From NCBI RefSeq assembly GCF_010450875.1, contig NZ_CP048422.1, forward strand, positions 551,001 to 615,000: a DNA stretch of 64,000 nucleotides. The letters run 5' to 3'. The position numbers and the translations under genes are program-made. Below are positions 44,803 to 53,290 of this stretch, one piece after another; position 1 is the first letter of the stretch, and each line of letters opens with the position of its first letter. The notes beneath the pieces were generated by a model, which was not told the DNA's origin, did no database searches, and saw nothing but the letters and a program-made list of their open reading frames with translations. Source of the DNA: Sphingomonas insulae. Lineage in GTDB: Bacteria; Pseudomonadota; Alphaproteobacteria; Sphingomonadales; Sphingomonadaceae.

Positions 44803-45288
44803 ATGGACGCACAAAAGCTATCGTCTGCCTTGTTCCTGCACGATGCCGCGATCCGGCGGGGCATGGAATTGATGATCTTCGCCCAGTCGCGATTCGTCCG
44901 CAGCGCCGATGAGAAGCTGGCCGAAATGGGGCTGGGACGGGCGCATCATCGCGCGATGTACTTCATCGGTCGCAAACCGGACATCACCGTCGGCGAGCTG
45001 CTGACGCTGCTGGGGGTCACCAAGCAGTCGCTCGGCCGCGTGATGAAGGATCTGGTCGACCGCGACCTCGTCCAGATGCGGCACGGCGATCGCGACCGCC
45101 GGCATCGCCTGTTGCGGCTCACCGACACCGGCAGTGCGCTGGAAAAGGCGCTCTACGAAGAACAGCGGGACAAGATGGCCAACGCCTATTCCCACGCGGG
45201 GCAGGAGGCGGTCGCCGGCTATTGGTCGGTACTGGAAGCGCTTATTCCCGATGCCGCGCGGGTCCACGTCGACGCGCTCGGGCGATAG
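44803..45288 (+). CDS. MarR family transcriptional regulator
   Basis: A 161-residue winged-helix regulator. The helix-turn-helix spans about residues 65-90 (ITVGELLTLLGVTKQSLGRVMKDL), followed by the wing DRRHRLLRLTDTG. The N-terminal helices for dimerisation begin LFLHDAAIRRGMELM. Its target genes are not evident; the AT-rich 89-base gap from the methyltransferase probably carries its own promoter and autoregulatory site. Sequences of this type in alphaproteobacteria are often PetP-like, but that is only a guess. Confidence 0.88.
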   Translation: MDAQKLSSALFLHDAAIRRGMELMIFAQSRFVRSADEKLAEMGLGRAHHRAMYFIGRKPDITVGELLTLLGVTKQSLGRVMKDLVDRDLVQMRHGDRDRRHRLLRLTDTGSALEKALYEEQRDKMANAYSHAGQEAVAGYWSVLEALIPDAARVHVDALGR

Positions 45289-45345
45289 TCCGACCCGCGG
45301 CGGCCGGGCTGCAACGATCGGGACGCATGACGATCGCGGCGGCGA

Positions 45346-46518
45346 TCACCCCTCGTCGATACCGAAGTTCAATCCGCGCGACACGCCGGGATCGATGACC
45401 GCGATCATGATATAGGCGCAGAACTGCCGCACGCGTTGCAGCACGCCGGTATGCGCCTTGTACCAGGCCCTGGTGATCGGCTGCGACCGCGCGATCTCAC
45501 CCTCGATATAGCCGCGGACATGGTCGGCGAAGGCGCGATCCTCGATCCGCAGCATCAGTTCGAGATTGATGAACAGGCTGCGCATGTCGAAATTGGCCGA
45601 TCCGACGTGCACCGCATCGTCGATCACGTACAATTTGGTATGCAGCTTGGTCGGCTGATATTCGAACAGTTGCACGCCCTTGCGCAACAGGCCGGCGTAG
45701 GTGAAGCGCGCCGCGGCGATGGTCGCGTTGTTGTCGGATTTGGCGGCGGTGACCACGCGGACCTTCGCCTTGCGCCGGCCGGCCTTGTCCAGCCGGCGCA
45801 GGATCGTCGGCGACGGCGTGAAATAGGCGGCGATGATGTCGATACGCTTGCCGCGGCGCAGGTCGTCGCGCACCGCGCGCGCCCAAGGCGACAGCCGCCG
45901 CGTCGGTCCGCCGATCAGCCAGCGCGTCGGGCCCGTGGTCTCGCTCCATTGCGACAGGGCGCGATTGAGCGGACGCACCTTGCCCCGTGGGCTGCGCACC
46001 CAGTCGTGCAGCGCGTCGAAATAGCCGGCGAGACGCCCCGCCGCCGGCCCTTCGACCAGCAGGCCGAGATCGCGCCACGCCTCCTGCGCGGGGGTGCCGA
46101 AATAATCGTCCTCGACGTTGAAGCCGCCGATGATGATCCGCTGCCGCTCGCTGCCGGCATCCGCCAGCGCGAGTTTCTGGTGATTGCGCAACAGGTAGCG
46201 CCGCCCCAGCCGCGGCGAAAAGCGGCACACCGACACCCCCGCCGCGAGCAACGGCGCGTAGAAATCGGCATCGGTCTCGCTGCCGAATCCGTCGACGACC
46301 AAAGCCGTGGCGACGCCCCGCTGCGCCGCGGCGATCAGCGCCGCATTGACCCGGCGACCGGTCTCATCGTCGGCATAGATATAATAGAGGATGCGCAGGT
46401 CGGTCGTCGCGCCGGCGATCAGCTCCAGCAACGCATCGAGCCGCCGGGGACCGGTGTCCAGCAGCGTCAGCCGGTTGCCGTCCACCGTGAACGTGGGTTG
46501 TGGGGCGGGCGCGTCCAT
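45346..46518 (-). CDS. Phospholipase D-like phosphatidyltransferase (cardiolipin synthase family)
   Basis: A 390-residue protein with two complete HKD motifs: NHQKLALAD (about residues 143-151) and [10 protein letters not shown] (about 302-311), the latter followed by GSANFDMRS. This matches the phosphatidylserine/cardiolipin synthase family, which swaps phosphatidyl groups to make cardiolipin. There are no clear N-terminal membrane helices, unlike full-length ClsA, so it resembles ClsB-type enzymes. The start is ATG 46518; the frame is open further to 46623 but without family sequence. It is divergent from rpoZ over 134 bases. Confidence 0.87.
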   Translation of the reverse strand: MDAPAPQPTFTVDGNRLTLLDTGPRRLDALLELIAGATTDLRILYYIYADDETGRRVNAALIAAAQRGVATALVVDGFGSETDADFYAPLLAAGVSVCRFSPRLGRRYLLRNHQKLALADAGSERQRIIIGGFNVEDDYFGTPAQEAWRDLGLLVEGPAAGRLAGYFDALHDWVRSPRGKVRPLNRALSQWSETTGPTRWLIGGPTRRLSPWARAVRDDLRRGKRIDIIAAYFTPSPTILRRLDKAGRRKAKVRVVTAAKSDNNATIAAARFTYAGLLRKGVQLFEYQPTKLHTKLYVIDDAVHVGSANFDMRSLFINLELMLRIEDRAFADHVRGYIEGEIARSQPITRAWYKAHTGVLQRVRQFCAYIMIAVIDPGVSRGLNFGIDEG

Positions 46519-46583
46519 CGCCGCATGCTGTGGCCGCTGGGGCGTCGCGGCACAAGGTGCGAGGGCGCGCGGGGCCGATTTCC

Positions 46584-46612
46584 TTGACTTGCACGCGGCC
46601 GTTGCGTAGGTC
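46584..46612 (+). promoter_or_regulatory. Candidate promoter for rpoZ
   Basis: TTGACT (46584-46589) and TAGGTC (46607-46612) with a 17-base spacer lie 40 bases upstream of rpoZ. The -35 is good and the -10 weak, as is common in high-GC alphaproteobacteria. Confidence 0.35.
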
Positions 46613-46652
46613 GACCGCTTCACTGCATCGGTATTTGCGAAGGAAAGCGTCC

Positions 46653-46997
46653 ATGGCGCGCGTTACCGTCGAGGATTGCGTCGACAAGATCCCCAACCGT
46701 TTCGACCTGGTCCTGTTCGCCGCCCAGCGCGCGCGTCAGATCTCCGGCGGCGCGGAACTGCTGCTCGATCGCGACCGCGACAAGAACCCGGTCGTCGCGC
46801 TGCGCGAGATCGCCGACGAACTGGTGCGTCCCGACAACCTCGAAGAGGCGGTGGTGAACAGCCTGCAGCGCGTCCAGATCGAGGACGAGGACGAGGTCGA
46901 TGCGGTGGGTTCGCTGTCGGCATCGGCCGAGGCGCTGCGCCTGACCGCCGCCGCGCCGCCGCGCAACCAGAACCTGGGCGCCGATTACGACGGGTGA
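46653..46997 (+). CDS. rpoZ: DNA-directed RNA polymerase omega subunit
   Basis: A 114-residue omega subunit that binds the beta-prime C-terminus and aids polymerase assembly. The family start [20 protein letters not shown] is textbook, followed by [11 protein letters not shown] and [13 protein letters not shown]. The acidic, low-conservation tail after residue 75 is typical. AGGAAAG nine bases upstream is the ribosome site. In many bacteria rpoZ is followed by spoT/relA, but here a terminator and a repeat-filled gap follow. Confidence 0.95.
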   Translation: MARVTVEDCVDKIPNRFDLVLFAAQRARQISGGAELLLDRDRDKNPVVALREIADELVRPDNLEEAVVNSLQRVQIEDEDEVDAVGSLSASAEALRLTAAAPPRNQNLGADYDG

Positions 46998-47070
46998 GCA
47001 TGAGGCGCCGGTTTAGCCACGCTAGACCGGCACAGGCCGAATGCCGGCCAGCGGGCGCCAGGCCCGACTG

Positions 47071-47098
47071 ACGACGCGGCTTTGGCCGCGTCGTTTGC
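47071..47098 (+). terminator. Intrinsic terminator after rpoZ
   Basis: ACGACGCGGC (47071-47080) pairs perfectly with GCCGCGTCGT (47085-47094) around TTTG and is followed by a short T-rich tract. It lies about 75 bases past the rpoZ stop. Confidence 0.7.
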
Positions 47099-47242
47099 GT
47101 TTGGGGCAAGCCTCTCCTGCCATGCCCGCGAAGGCAGGGATCAGGGTCGCCATCCTCACGCTTCAGATGACTGCGAAAGGGTTCATGGATTCCCGCCTTA
47201 GGGGGATGACGAGCCATGTTCCGGGTCGAACGACACCCCATC

Positions 47243-47349
47243 GTCATCCCGGCGTTCGCCTGGACCCGTGGAGGCCCGCCGCCGGCGTTACGCGAACCGT
47301 TAACCCCATCGGATGGACGGATACCGGCGTTCGCCTGGATGACGCATGG
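47243..47349. repeat. Degenerate REP-like palindrome remnants
   Basis: GTCATCCCGGCGTTCGCC (47243-47260) and ACCGGCGTTCGCCTGGATGACG (around 47323-47344) are related to the palindromes at 15.1-15.7 kb and 38831, and face each other across about 60 bases. The surrounding 568-base gap between rpoZ and rlmE holds no gene that I can support. Confidence 0.55.
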
Positions 47350-47500
47350 GAAGCGTCAGATCGCGGAGTTCGCCGCGGCGAAGCATGGAAAGCGTCAGAT
47401 CGCGGGGCACGCCGCGGCGAAGCATGGGGAGCGTCAGATCGCGGGGGCACGCCGCGGCGAAGCATGGGGAGCGTCAGATCGCGGGGCACGCCGCGGCGAA
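47344..47500. repeat. 39-bp minisatellite, four copies
   Basis: Four head-to-tail copies of a 39-base unit beginning GCATGGGGAGCGTCAGATCG start at 47344, 47383, 47422 and 47462. The third copy has one extra G (40 bases). That extra base breaks any reading frame through the array, so it is probably not coding. The last copy runs into a GCCGCGTCGTCAGTC segment near the 3' end of rlmE. Confidence 0.9.
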
Positions 47501-47565
47501 GCCGCGTCGTCAGTCGGACCTGTGGTCCGTTGGCCGGGGCAGGTCCGCGACGCGGACTAGCTGCG

Positions 47566-48237
47566 CTACTCCGCTGACCTGCCCTTGAACCCCTGCGCCA
47601 CGACGAACCATTCTACCGACCCCTTGCGGCTCGACGGCGGCTTGGCGTGCTTCACCGTCTTGAAGTTGCGCTTCATCTCGGCGATCAGCTGCGAGTCGGC
47701 ACCGCCGGCGAAGACCTTGGCGACGAACGATCCGCCCTTTTCCAGCACGTCGACCGCGAATGCCAAGGCCGTTTCCACCAGGGCCATCGTGCGCAGCGCG
47801 TCGGTCTGGGGATGGCCCACCGTGTTCGCCGCCATGTCCGACAGCACCAGATCGGGCGCGCCGCCCAAAGCCTCCATCAACCGGTCGGGTGCGGCATCGT
47901 CCATGAAATCCATCTGGAAGATCGTGACGCCGTCGATCGGGTCGACCGGCAGCAGGTCGATACCGACCACGGTCGCCTTGGGCGCCTGGCGCCGGATCAC
48001 CTGGCTCCACCCGCCCGGCGCGATGCCGAGGTCGACGACGCGTTTCGATCCGCGGATGATACCGAACCGTTCGTCCAGCTCGATCAGCTTGTAGGCCGCG
48101 CGGCTGCGATAGCCCTCCGCCTTGGCGCGCTTGACGTACGGGTCGTTGAGCTGGCGTTCCAGCCAACGCGTCGACTGCGCCGTGCGCCCCCGCGCCGTCT
48201 TCACCCGCGTGCGCAGGCCACCACCGTCGCGGCTCAT
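47566..48237 (-). CDS. rlmE: 23S rRNA 2'-O-ribose U2552 methyltransferase RlmE
   Basis: RlmE (FtsJ/RrmJ) methylates U2552 in the A-loop of 23S rRNA during 50S maturation. The 223-residue length and the catalytic K-D-K-E set fit: Lys in RSRAAYKLIELDE, the SAM-binding VVDLGIAPGGWSQ, the LVLSDMAANTVGH Asp, FVAKVFAGG Lys, and the late SSRKGSVEWFVVAQGFK. The N-terminal 30 residues are basic. It lies 13 bases downstream of the ppx/gppA gene on the same strand and they probably share a transcript. Confidence 0.94.
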   Translation of the reverse strand: MSRDGGGLRTRVKTARGRTAQSTRWLERQLNDPYVKRAKAEGYRSRAAYKLIELDERFGIIRGSKRVVDLGIAPGGWSQVIRRQAPKATVVGIDLLPVDPIDGVTIFQMDFMDDAAPDRLMEALGGAPDLVLSDMAANTVGHPQTDALRTMALVETALAFAVDVLEKGGSFVAKVFAGGADSQLIAEMKRNFKTVKHAKPPSSRKGSVEWFVVAQGFKGRSAE

Positions 48238-48250
48238 CGCTCGTTCCTCA

Positions 48251-49294
48251 TCACGGTCGCGGGCTTCCCATCAAGCGTCGCAGGATGCCTTCGCGAATGC
48301 CGCGATCGGCGATGCCCAGCCGCTCGGCGGGCCACAGGTCGAGTATGGTTTCGAGGATCGCGCAGCCGGCGACGACCAGATCGGCGCGCTCGCTGCCGAT
48401 GCAGGCGAGTTGGGCGCGTTCGCGCACCGACTTGCGCGACAGGTCCTCGCTGATCCGGCGCATCGCCGCCGACGGCACGATCAGGCCGTCGACCTGCGCA
48501 CGGTCATAGTGGCTGAGACCCAGATGGACGCTGCCGAGCGTCGTCACCGTACCGCTGGTACCGAGCAGCCGCGGGCGCGCGATCCCCCGCGGCAGGCGTG
48601 CGGCGAAATCGGCGAAGCTGTCCGCGACGATCCGCCGCATCCGTTCATAGGCGGCCAGCCGCCCCGCCTCGCCTTCGCCGCCGCCGGCATGTTCGGTCAG
48701 CGACACCACCCCCCACGGCGCGGAATGCCAGTCGAGCACCCGCGGCATCGCGCCGCGCGTCGTGTCGATCAGCACCAGTTCGGTCGATCCGCCGCCGATG
48801 TCGAAGATGAGCGCGGGATCGTCGCCCGGTTCGATCAGCGCATGGCAGCCGAGCACCGCCAGCCGCGCCTCTTCCTCCGCCGAGATGATATCGAGGTGGA
48901 TGCCGGTTTCCGCCAGCGCCCGCGCGATGAAGTCCGGCCCGTTGGCGGCGCGGCGGCACGCTTCGGTCGCGACCGATCGCGCCAGCGTGACGTTGCGGCG
49001 CTTCAGCTTGTCGGAACATACGCGCAGCGCCGCGATCGTCCGCTCGATCGCCGCATCGCTCAGCCGACCGGTGGCGGCCAGCCCCTCGCCCAGCCGGACG
49101 ATGCGCGAAAAGGCGTCGATGACCGCAAATCCGTCGCCCTGCGGCCGTGCGATGAGCAAGCGACAATTGTTGGTGCCAAGATCCAACGCGGCAAACGCCT
49201 GCATGTCGGACCAGCGGCCGCGTTGCGGCCGGCCTGGCGCCGGACGGGCAGGAACGTCCTGCCGGTACGGCATTCGGGCGGATCCATCCCCCAT
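48251..49294 (-). CDS. Ppx/GppA exopolyphosphatase family protein
   Basis: Hydrolyses terminal phosphates of polyphosphate or converts pppGpp to ppGpp. The actin-like ATPase fold shows phosphate loop 1 in ALDLGTNNCRLL, the EEEARLAVLG segment with the catalytic Glu, and phosphate loop 2 FDIGGGSTELVL. Only the N-terminal two domains are present (347 residues), as in short GppA-type proteins. The start is uncertain: the frame opens at 49294, adding a proline- and arginine-rich extension, while ATG 49204 (MQAFAALDLG) begins right at the fold. The extension resembles those of related sphingomonad proteins, so I keep the longer form. Confidence 0.88.
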   Translation of the reverse strand: MGDGSARMPYRQDVPARPAPGRPQRGRWSDMQAFAALDLGTNNCRLLIARPQGDGFAVIDAFSRIVRLGEGLAATGRLSDAAIERTIAALRVCSDKLKRRNVTLARSVATEACRRAANGPDFIARALAETGIHLDIISAEEEARLAVLGCHALIEPGDDPALIFDIGGGSTELVLIDTTRGAMPRVLDWHSAPWGVVSLTEHAGGGEGEAGRLAAYERMRRIVADSFADFAARLPRGIARPRLLGTSGTVTTLGSVHLGLSHYDRAQVDGLIVPSAAMRRISEDLSRKSVRERAQLACIGSERADLVVAGCAILETILDLWPAERLGIADRGIREGILRRLMGSPRP

Positions 49295-49402
49295 AGCCGT
49301 GGTGACTCTCTATATATCTGCCTCACGGGACGATACCCGATCGGTGCTTGCCCCCTAGGTAGCGCGACCGGTGGCATGCGACAAGCCGAGGCCGCGTTTG
49401 TG

Positions 49403-49431
49403 TTGACAGCTACGCCCGCCCTGCCTAAATG
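49403..49431 (+). promoter_or_regulatory. Sigma-70 promoter for tRNA-Gln
   Basis: A consensus TTGACA (49403-49408) and TAAATG (49426-49431) with a 17-base spacer lie 12 bases before the tRNA. This is the best promoter match I see in the window. Confidence 0.75.
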
Positions 49432-49443
49432 CGCGCCCTGCGT

Positions 49444-49514
49444 TGCCCGATCCTCTAATGGTAAGAGAGCGGACTCTGACTCCGTCAATCAAGGTTCGAG
49501 TCCTTGTCGGGCAT
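49444..49514 (+). tRNA. tRNA-Gln (anticodon CTG)
   Basis: The acceptor strands TGCCCGA (49444-49450) and TCGGGCA (49507-49513) pair fully. A D arm CCTC/GAG with the TAATGGTAA loop follows, then the anticodon stem GCGGA/TCCGT with loop CTCTGAC (anticodon CTG, which reads CAG codons), and a T arm around GGTTCGAGTCC. The 3' CCA is encoded at 49515-49517. A near-consensus promoter precedes it. Confidence 0.95.
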
Positions 49515-49534
49515 CCATTTTCCAGCCGTTTAGG

Positions 49535-50374
49535 TTGAACATCCCCCACCGTCAGCGTTCCGATGTCGTCCTCGGCATCGATGCCGCGTGGACCATCGGC
49601 AGGCCGAGCGGCGTGGCGCTGGCCGTCCGGACCGAGCGGGGCTGGACATTGCGGGCGGTGGCACCGTCCTACGCGCATTTCCTCAGCCCGCCATCGGATC
49701 GTCGCCACGACCGCGTGCCGACCGGCTCCGCGCCGGATGCGGCGGCGATGCTGGCGGCGAGCGAGCGGATCGCGGGCGCGCCGGTGGCGCTGGTCGCGAT
49801 CGACATGCCGATGTCGCTGGACCCGATCACCGGGCGACGGCCGTCGGACAATGCGATCGCGCGGGCATTCGGTGCGCGGCAGTGTTCGACCCATTCGCCG
49901 AGCGTCGCGCGGCCGGGACCGCTCAGCGACGACCTTCGCGCAGGATTCGCCGCCGCCGGCTATCCGCTGCAGACCCGCGATGCGCGCGGTGGCGGGCTGA
50001 TCGAGGTCTATCCGCATCCGGCGCTGGTCGTGCTGGCCAAGGCCTCGCGTCGCCTGCCGTACAAGGCGGGAAACAGCGCGAAATACTGGCCGGGCGAGCC
50101 GATCGCGGTGCGCCGCGCGCTGCTCGCCGACCAATGGCGACGGATCGCCACCTTGCTCGGCACGCAATTGGGGGGCGTGGCGGAGCACCTGCCGCCGCTG
50201 GTCGAGCCGGCGACCAGTGCGGCGCGCAAGGCGCATGAAGACATGCTGGATGCGATCGTCTGCGCCTGGATCGGCATCGCCGCCTTGTCCGGGCGCGCCG
50301 ACCCCCATGGCGACGACCGGTCGGCGATATGGGTGCCGCGCGATGACGGAACGGAGCCGATCGTAACCGGTTGA
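49535..50374 (+). CDS. DUF429 domain-containing protein
   Basis: A DUF429 protein of about 279 residues, a family with a predicted RNase H-like nuclease fold and unknown role. Blocks visible are VVLGIDAAWTIGRPSGVALAV, VALVAIDMPMSL, the RQCSTHSPS segment and EVYPHPALVVL, with acidic residues suited to metal binding. No ATG or GTG fits the start; the in-frame TTG at 49535, just after the tRNA, is the only plausible initiator I see. It may be read from the tRNA promoter. It ends seven bases before the isochorismatase-like gene. Confidence 0.8.
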   Translation: MNIPHRQRSDVVLGIDAAWTIGRPSGVALAVRTERGWTLRAVAPSYAHFLSPPSDRRHDRVPTGSAPDAAAMLAASERIAGAPVALVAIDMPMSLDPITGRRPSDNAIARAFGARQCSTHSPSVARPGPLSDDLRAGFAAAGYPLQTRDARGGGLIEVYPHPALVVLAKASRRLPYKAGNSAKYWPGEPIAVRRALLADQWRRIATLLGTQLGGVAEHLPPLVEPATSAARKAHEDMLDAIVCAWIGIAALSGRADPHGDDRSAIWVPRDDGTEPIVTG

Positions 50375-50380
50375 GCCGGC

Positions 50381-50938
50381 ATGGCCAGCTATGATCCCCG
50401 CTCCACCGCCCTCGTCCTGATCGACCTGCAACAGGGGATCGTCGCCGGCGACAAGGGGCCGCACGGCGCCGATGCGGTGGTGGCGGCCGGCAAGACGCTG
50501 GCAGAGCGGTTTCGCGCCGCCGGCGCGCCGGTGGTGCTGGTCCATGTCGGCTTCACCCCTGACACCATGCCGAGCCAACAGGTCGACCGGCCGAGCCTGC
50601 CCGCCGGGGGAACGCCGCCGGAATTCAGCGTGCTGGTCGAGGGGCTGCGACAGGATGGCGATATCGTCGTGCTCAAACACCATTGGGGTGCGTTCACCGG
50701 CACCGACCTCGACCTCCAGCTGCGGCGGCGTGGCATCGAAACGGTCGTGATCGCCGGCATCGCGACCAATTTCGGCGTCGAATCGACCGCACGGGCGGCA
50801 TGGGAATTGTCGTACGACGTCGCCATCGTCGAGGACGCCTGCACGTCGCGATCGGCGGAGTTGCACGATTTTGCGATCCGCCACATCCTGCCGCAGATCG
50901 CGCGGGTGGTGACGGTGGCGGATGTGAGGCTCGATTGA
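50381..50938 (+). CDS. Isochorismatase-like family protein (catalytic Cys replaced)
   Basis: A 185-residue member of the isochorismatase/nicotinamidase superfamily. The first catalytic residue is Asp in LVLIDLQQGIVAG, the lysine is in VVLKHHWGAFTGTDLD, and the nucleophile region reads ATNFGVESTARAAWE, where Gly132 stands in the place of the usual cysteine. E. coli YecD-like relatives share that feature. The activity is therefore uncertain; it may not be a cysteine hydrolase at all. It follows the DUF429 gene and is probably co-transcribed. Confidence 0.85.
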   Translation: MASYDPRSTALVLIDLQQGIVAGDKGPHGADAVVAAGKTLAERFRAAGAPVVLVHVGFTPDTMPSQQVDRPSLPAGGTPPEFSVLVEGLRQDGDIVVLKHHWGAFTGTDLDLQLRRRGIETVVIAGIATNFGVESTARAAWELSYDVAIVEDACTSRSAELHDFAIRHILPQIARVVTVADVRLD

Positions 50939-50981
50939 GTGGTCATCGGACCAAATCGTCATCAACGCATTACCCGTCGTC

Positions 50982-51064
50982 CTCACCCTTCCGGCGTTGC
51001 GCATCCCTCCCTCTCCCGCCGGGAGAAGAAAGAGACGGCGTAGCCGGGGCAGGGCGAGGGTGAG
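50982..51064. terminator. Convergent palindromic terminator region
   Basis: CTCACCCT (50982-50989) pairs with AGGGTGAG (51057-51064), and an inner TCTCCC/GGGAGA hairpin lies at 51012-51026. The element sits between the convergent ends of the isochorismatase-like and TlpA genes and could end both transcripts; there is no T-run. Confidence 0.45.
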
Positions 51065-51069
51065 CGCGG

Positions 51070-51666
51070 TCAGCTGGCCTCTGCGATCAGCTTTGCCGCG
51101 GCCGCGCCGTTCCAGTCGTTGCCGCCGTTCCAGCGCCACACTTCCTTACCGGCCGAATCGAACAGGATCGTCGTCGGCAGATTCGCATTCCAGCCGAGCG
51201 ACAGCGCCATCTTGTCGTCGAGATACGGCACCAGCGACGACGCGCCATGCTCCTTCAGGAATCCCGGCACCTTCGCCGCGGCACCGGTATCCTGGCTGAT
51301 CGCGGCGACCCGGATCGTGCCGGCCTTTGCCAGCGCCTCCAGCGTCGGCAGTTCGGCGACGCAGGGTCCGCACCATGTCGCCCACAGGTTCACCAGCACC
51401 GGTTTGCCGCGGAAGGCGGCGAGCGTCGTCGGCTTGCCGGCAGCATCCTTGAAGGTCGTGGCCGGCGCGGCCTCGCCCTTGCGACTGCGATCGATGCCGA
51501 CCTGTGCGGCGGAGGCGGAACCGGTCGCTTCGTCGGGCGATGCCGTCGCGACATTTGCCTGCGCGACGTTCGCTTGCCCGGCGTCGGCGCTTTGCCTATC
51601 GCAACCAGCGGCGGCGAACGCCAGGAGACAGACGATCGCAACGCGCGAGGACAGGCCTGAGGACAT
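51070..51666 (-). CDS. TlpA family thiol-disulfide reductase, lipoprotein
   Basis: A 198-residue periplasmic thioredoxin-like protein with a lipobox (LLAFAAAGC, Cys22), an Ala-rich linker, and a TlpA/ResA domain with active site [13 protein letters not shown] (WCGPC near residue 101). A cis-proline strand [15 protein letters not shown] follows. Such proteins reduce apocytochrome c or other envelope thiols. Its ATG (51666-51664) overlaps the divergent argH ATG (51665-51667) by two bases, so each gene's ribosome site lies inside the other's coding region. Confidence 0.88.
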   Translation of the reverse strand: MSSGLSSRVAIVCLLAFAAAGCDRQSADAGQANVAQANVATASPDEATGSASAAQVGIDRSRKGEAAPATTFKDAAGKPTTLAAFRGKPVLVNLWATWCGPCVAELPTLEALAKAGTIRVAAISQDTGAAAKVPGFLKEHGASSLVPYLDDKMALSLGWNANLPTTILFDSAGKEVWRWNGGNDWNGAAAAKLIAEAS

Positions 51667-53050
51667 GAGCGGTTCCAATTCGATGTGGGGCGGCAGGTTT
51701 GCCGAGGGCCCGGCAGCAGTGATGCGCGAGATTAACGCCTCCATCCCGTTCGACAAGCGGATGTGGCGTCAGGATATCGCCGGATCGAAAGCGCATGTCG
51801 CGATGCTGGCGCAGCAGGGCATCGTGTCGGCGGCGGATGCGACGACGATCGATGCGGGGCTGGACCGCGTCGCGGCGGACTATGCGGCGAACGGTGTCGC
51901 CGAGGACCTGGCCCTCGAAGATATCCACATGCAGACCGAGGCGAAGCTGGCCGAAGCGATCGGTCCGGTGGCCGGGCGGCTGCACACCGCGCGCAGCCGC
52001 AACGACCAGGTCGCGACCGATTTCCGGTTGTGGGTGCGCGACGCGATCGATCAGGTGCTCGCCGCGCTGGCGGAACTGACCGATGCGCTGCTGGCGCGGG
52101 CGGAGGAGCATGCCGATGCGGTGATGCCGGGCTTCACCCATCTGCAATCGGCGCAGCCGGTGACGCTGGGTCATCACCTGATGGCCTATGTCGAGATGGT
52201 GGCGCGGGATGTCTCGCGATTCCGCGATGCGCGGGCCCGCATGAACCTGTGTCCGCTCGGATCGGCGGCGCTGGCGGGAACGAGCTTTCCGTTGGACCGG
52301 GCAATGACGGCGCGGGCGCTCGGCTTCGACGGGCCGACGCGCAACAGCCTCGATGCGGTCAGCGACCGCGATTTTGCGATCGATTACCTGACCTGCGCGA
52401 CGCAGACGTCGCTGCACCTGTCGCGGCTGGCGGAGGAATTCGTGCTGTGGGCGTCGCAGCCTTTCGGCTTCGTCGCGCTGTCCGACCAATGGTCGACCGG
52501 CAGTTCGATCATGCCGCAGAAGCGCAACCCCGACGCCGCCGAACTGGTGCGGGGCCATGCCGGGCGGATCCTGGGCTGCCAGACCGCATTGATGGTGACG
52601 ATGAAGGGCCTGCCACTCGCCTATTCGAAGGATATGCAGGACGACAAGCCGCCGGTGTTCGAGGCGCACGACCTGTTGGGGCTGAGCATCGCGGCGATGA
52701 CCGGAATGGTCCAGAGCGCGACGTTCCGCACCGACCGGATGCGCGGCCTCGCCGAGAGCGGCTTTGCCACCGCGACCGATTTTGCCGACTGGCTGGTGCG
52801 CGAGGCGGGACTGCCGTTCCGCGAGGCGCACCATGTGACGGGACGCGCGGTGAAGCGGGCCGAGGAACTGGGCGTGCGGCTCGACCAGCTGGCCTATGCC
52901 GAATTCCAGGCGATCGATCCGCGGGTGAACGAGAGCCTGTACGACGTGCTGTCGGTCGACGCCTCGGTCGCCAGCCGCACCAGCTTCGGCGGCACCGCGC
53001 CCGCCAACGTACGCGCCGCGATCGCCGCGGCACGGGAGACCCTGCGATGA
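51665..53050 (+). CDS. argH: Argininosuccinate lyase
   Basis: The last enzyme of arginine synthesis, splitting argininosuccinate to arginine and fumarate. A 461-residue protein with the family start [14 protein letters not shown], the substrate loop [19 protein letters not shown], the catalytic His in [13 protein letters not shown], and the fumarase-superfamily signature [11 protein letters not shown] near residues 279-289. GAGG lies just upstream of ATG 51665; the ATG at 51683 is a possible alternative. It overlaps the next gene by ATGA and begins a tight run argH, small lipoprotein, lysA, siroheme synthase, corA. Confidence 0.96.
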   Translation: MSGSNSMWGGRFAEGPAAVMREINASIPFDKRMWRQDIAGSKAHVAMLAQQGIVSAADATTIDAGLDRVAADYAANGVAEDLALEDIHMQTEAKLAEAIGPVAGRLHTARSRNDQVATDFRLWVRDAIDQVLAALAELTDALLARAEEHADAVMPGFTHLQSAQPVTLGHHLMAYVEMVARDVSRFRDARARMNLCPLGSAALAGTSFPLDRAMTARALGFDGPTRNSLDAVSDRDFAIDYLTCATQTSLHLSRLAEEFVLWASQPFGFVALSDQWSTGSSIMPQKRNPDAAELVRGHAGRILGCQTALMVTMKGLPLAYSKDMQDDKPPVFEAHDLLGLSIAAMTGMVQSATFRTDRMRGLAESGFATATDFADWLVREAGLPFREAHHVTGRAVKRAEELGVRLDQLAYAEFQAIDPRVNESLYDVLSVDASVASRTSFGGTAPANVRAAIAAARETLR

Positions 53051-53280
53051 AACGCCTGATTCCCGTCGTTGCACTGGCGCTCGCCGGCTGCGGCGCCGCC
53101 AAGGAATTGCAGCCGGCCGAGGGCGCCTCGCTGCCGCCAGCGCCTTACGGTGCGAAGGCGACGCCGACGCCCGAGCAATTGCTGACCCCGACCACGCAGC
53201 AGCGTCCGCAGCGTAGCGACGAGCTTCTCAAGAGTTCCGAGCAGCGCCGCAGCGACGAATTCGACCTGCCGCCCAATTGA
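53047..53280 (+). CDS. Small lipoprotein between argH and lysA (LptM/YifL-like)
   Basis: A 77-residue lipoprotein with an N-terminal signal and lipobox (LALAGC, Cys15) followed by a short mature chain rich in Pro, Gln and Ser. It ends [10 protein letters not shown]. Size, class and position beside lysA match LptM (YifL), a small lipoprotein that helps the LptD translocon mature in E. coli. The sequence similarity is limited to the lipobox neighbourhood (GCG then a charged, proline-rich stretch). It overlaps argH by four bases and is ten bases from lysA. The LptM assignment is by context. Confidence 0.75.
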   Translation: MKRLIPVVALALAGCGAAKELQPAEGASLPPAPYGAKATPTPEQLLTPTTQQRPQRSDELLKSSEQRRSDEFDLPPN

Positions 53281-53290
53281 TACAGATGCC

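Noticed and set aside
47344..47500. Direct repeats considered as a CRISPR array
   Set aside because: The copies are head to tail with no unique spacers, and no cas genes are present.
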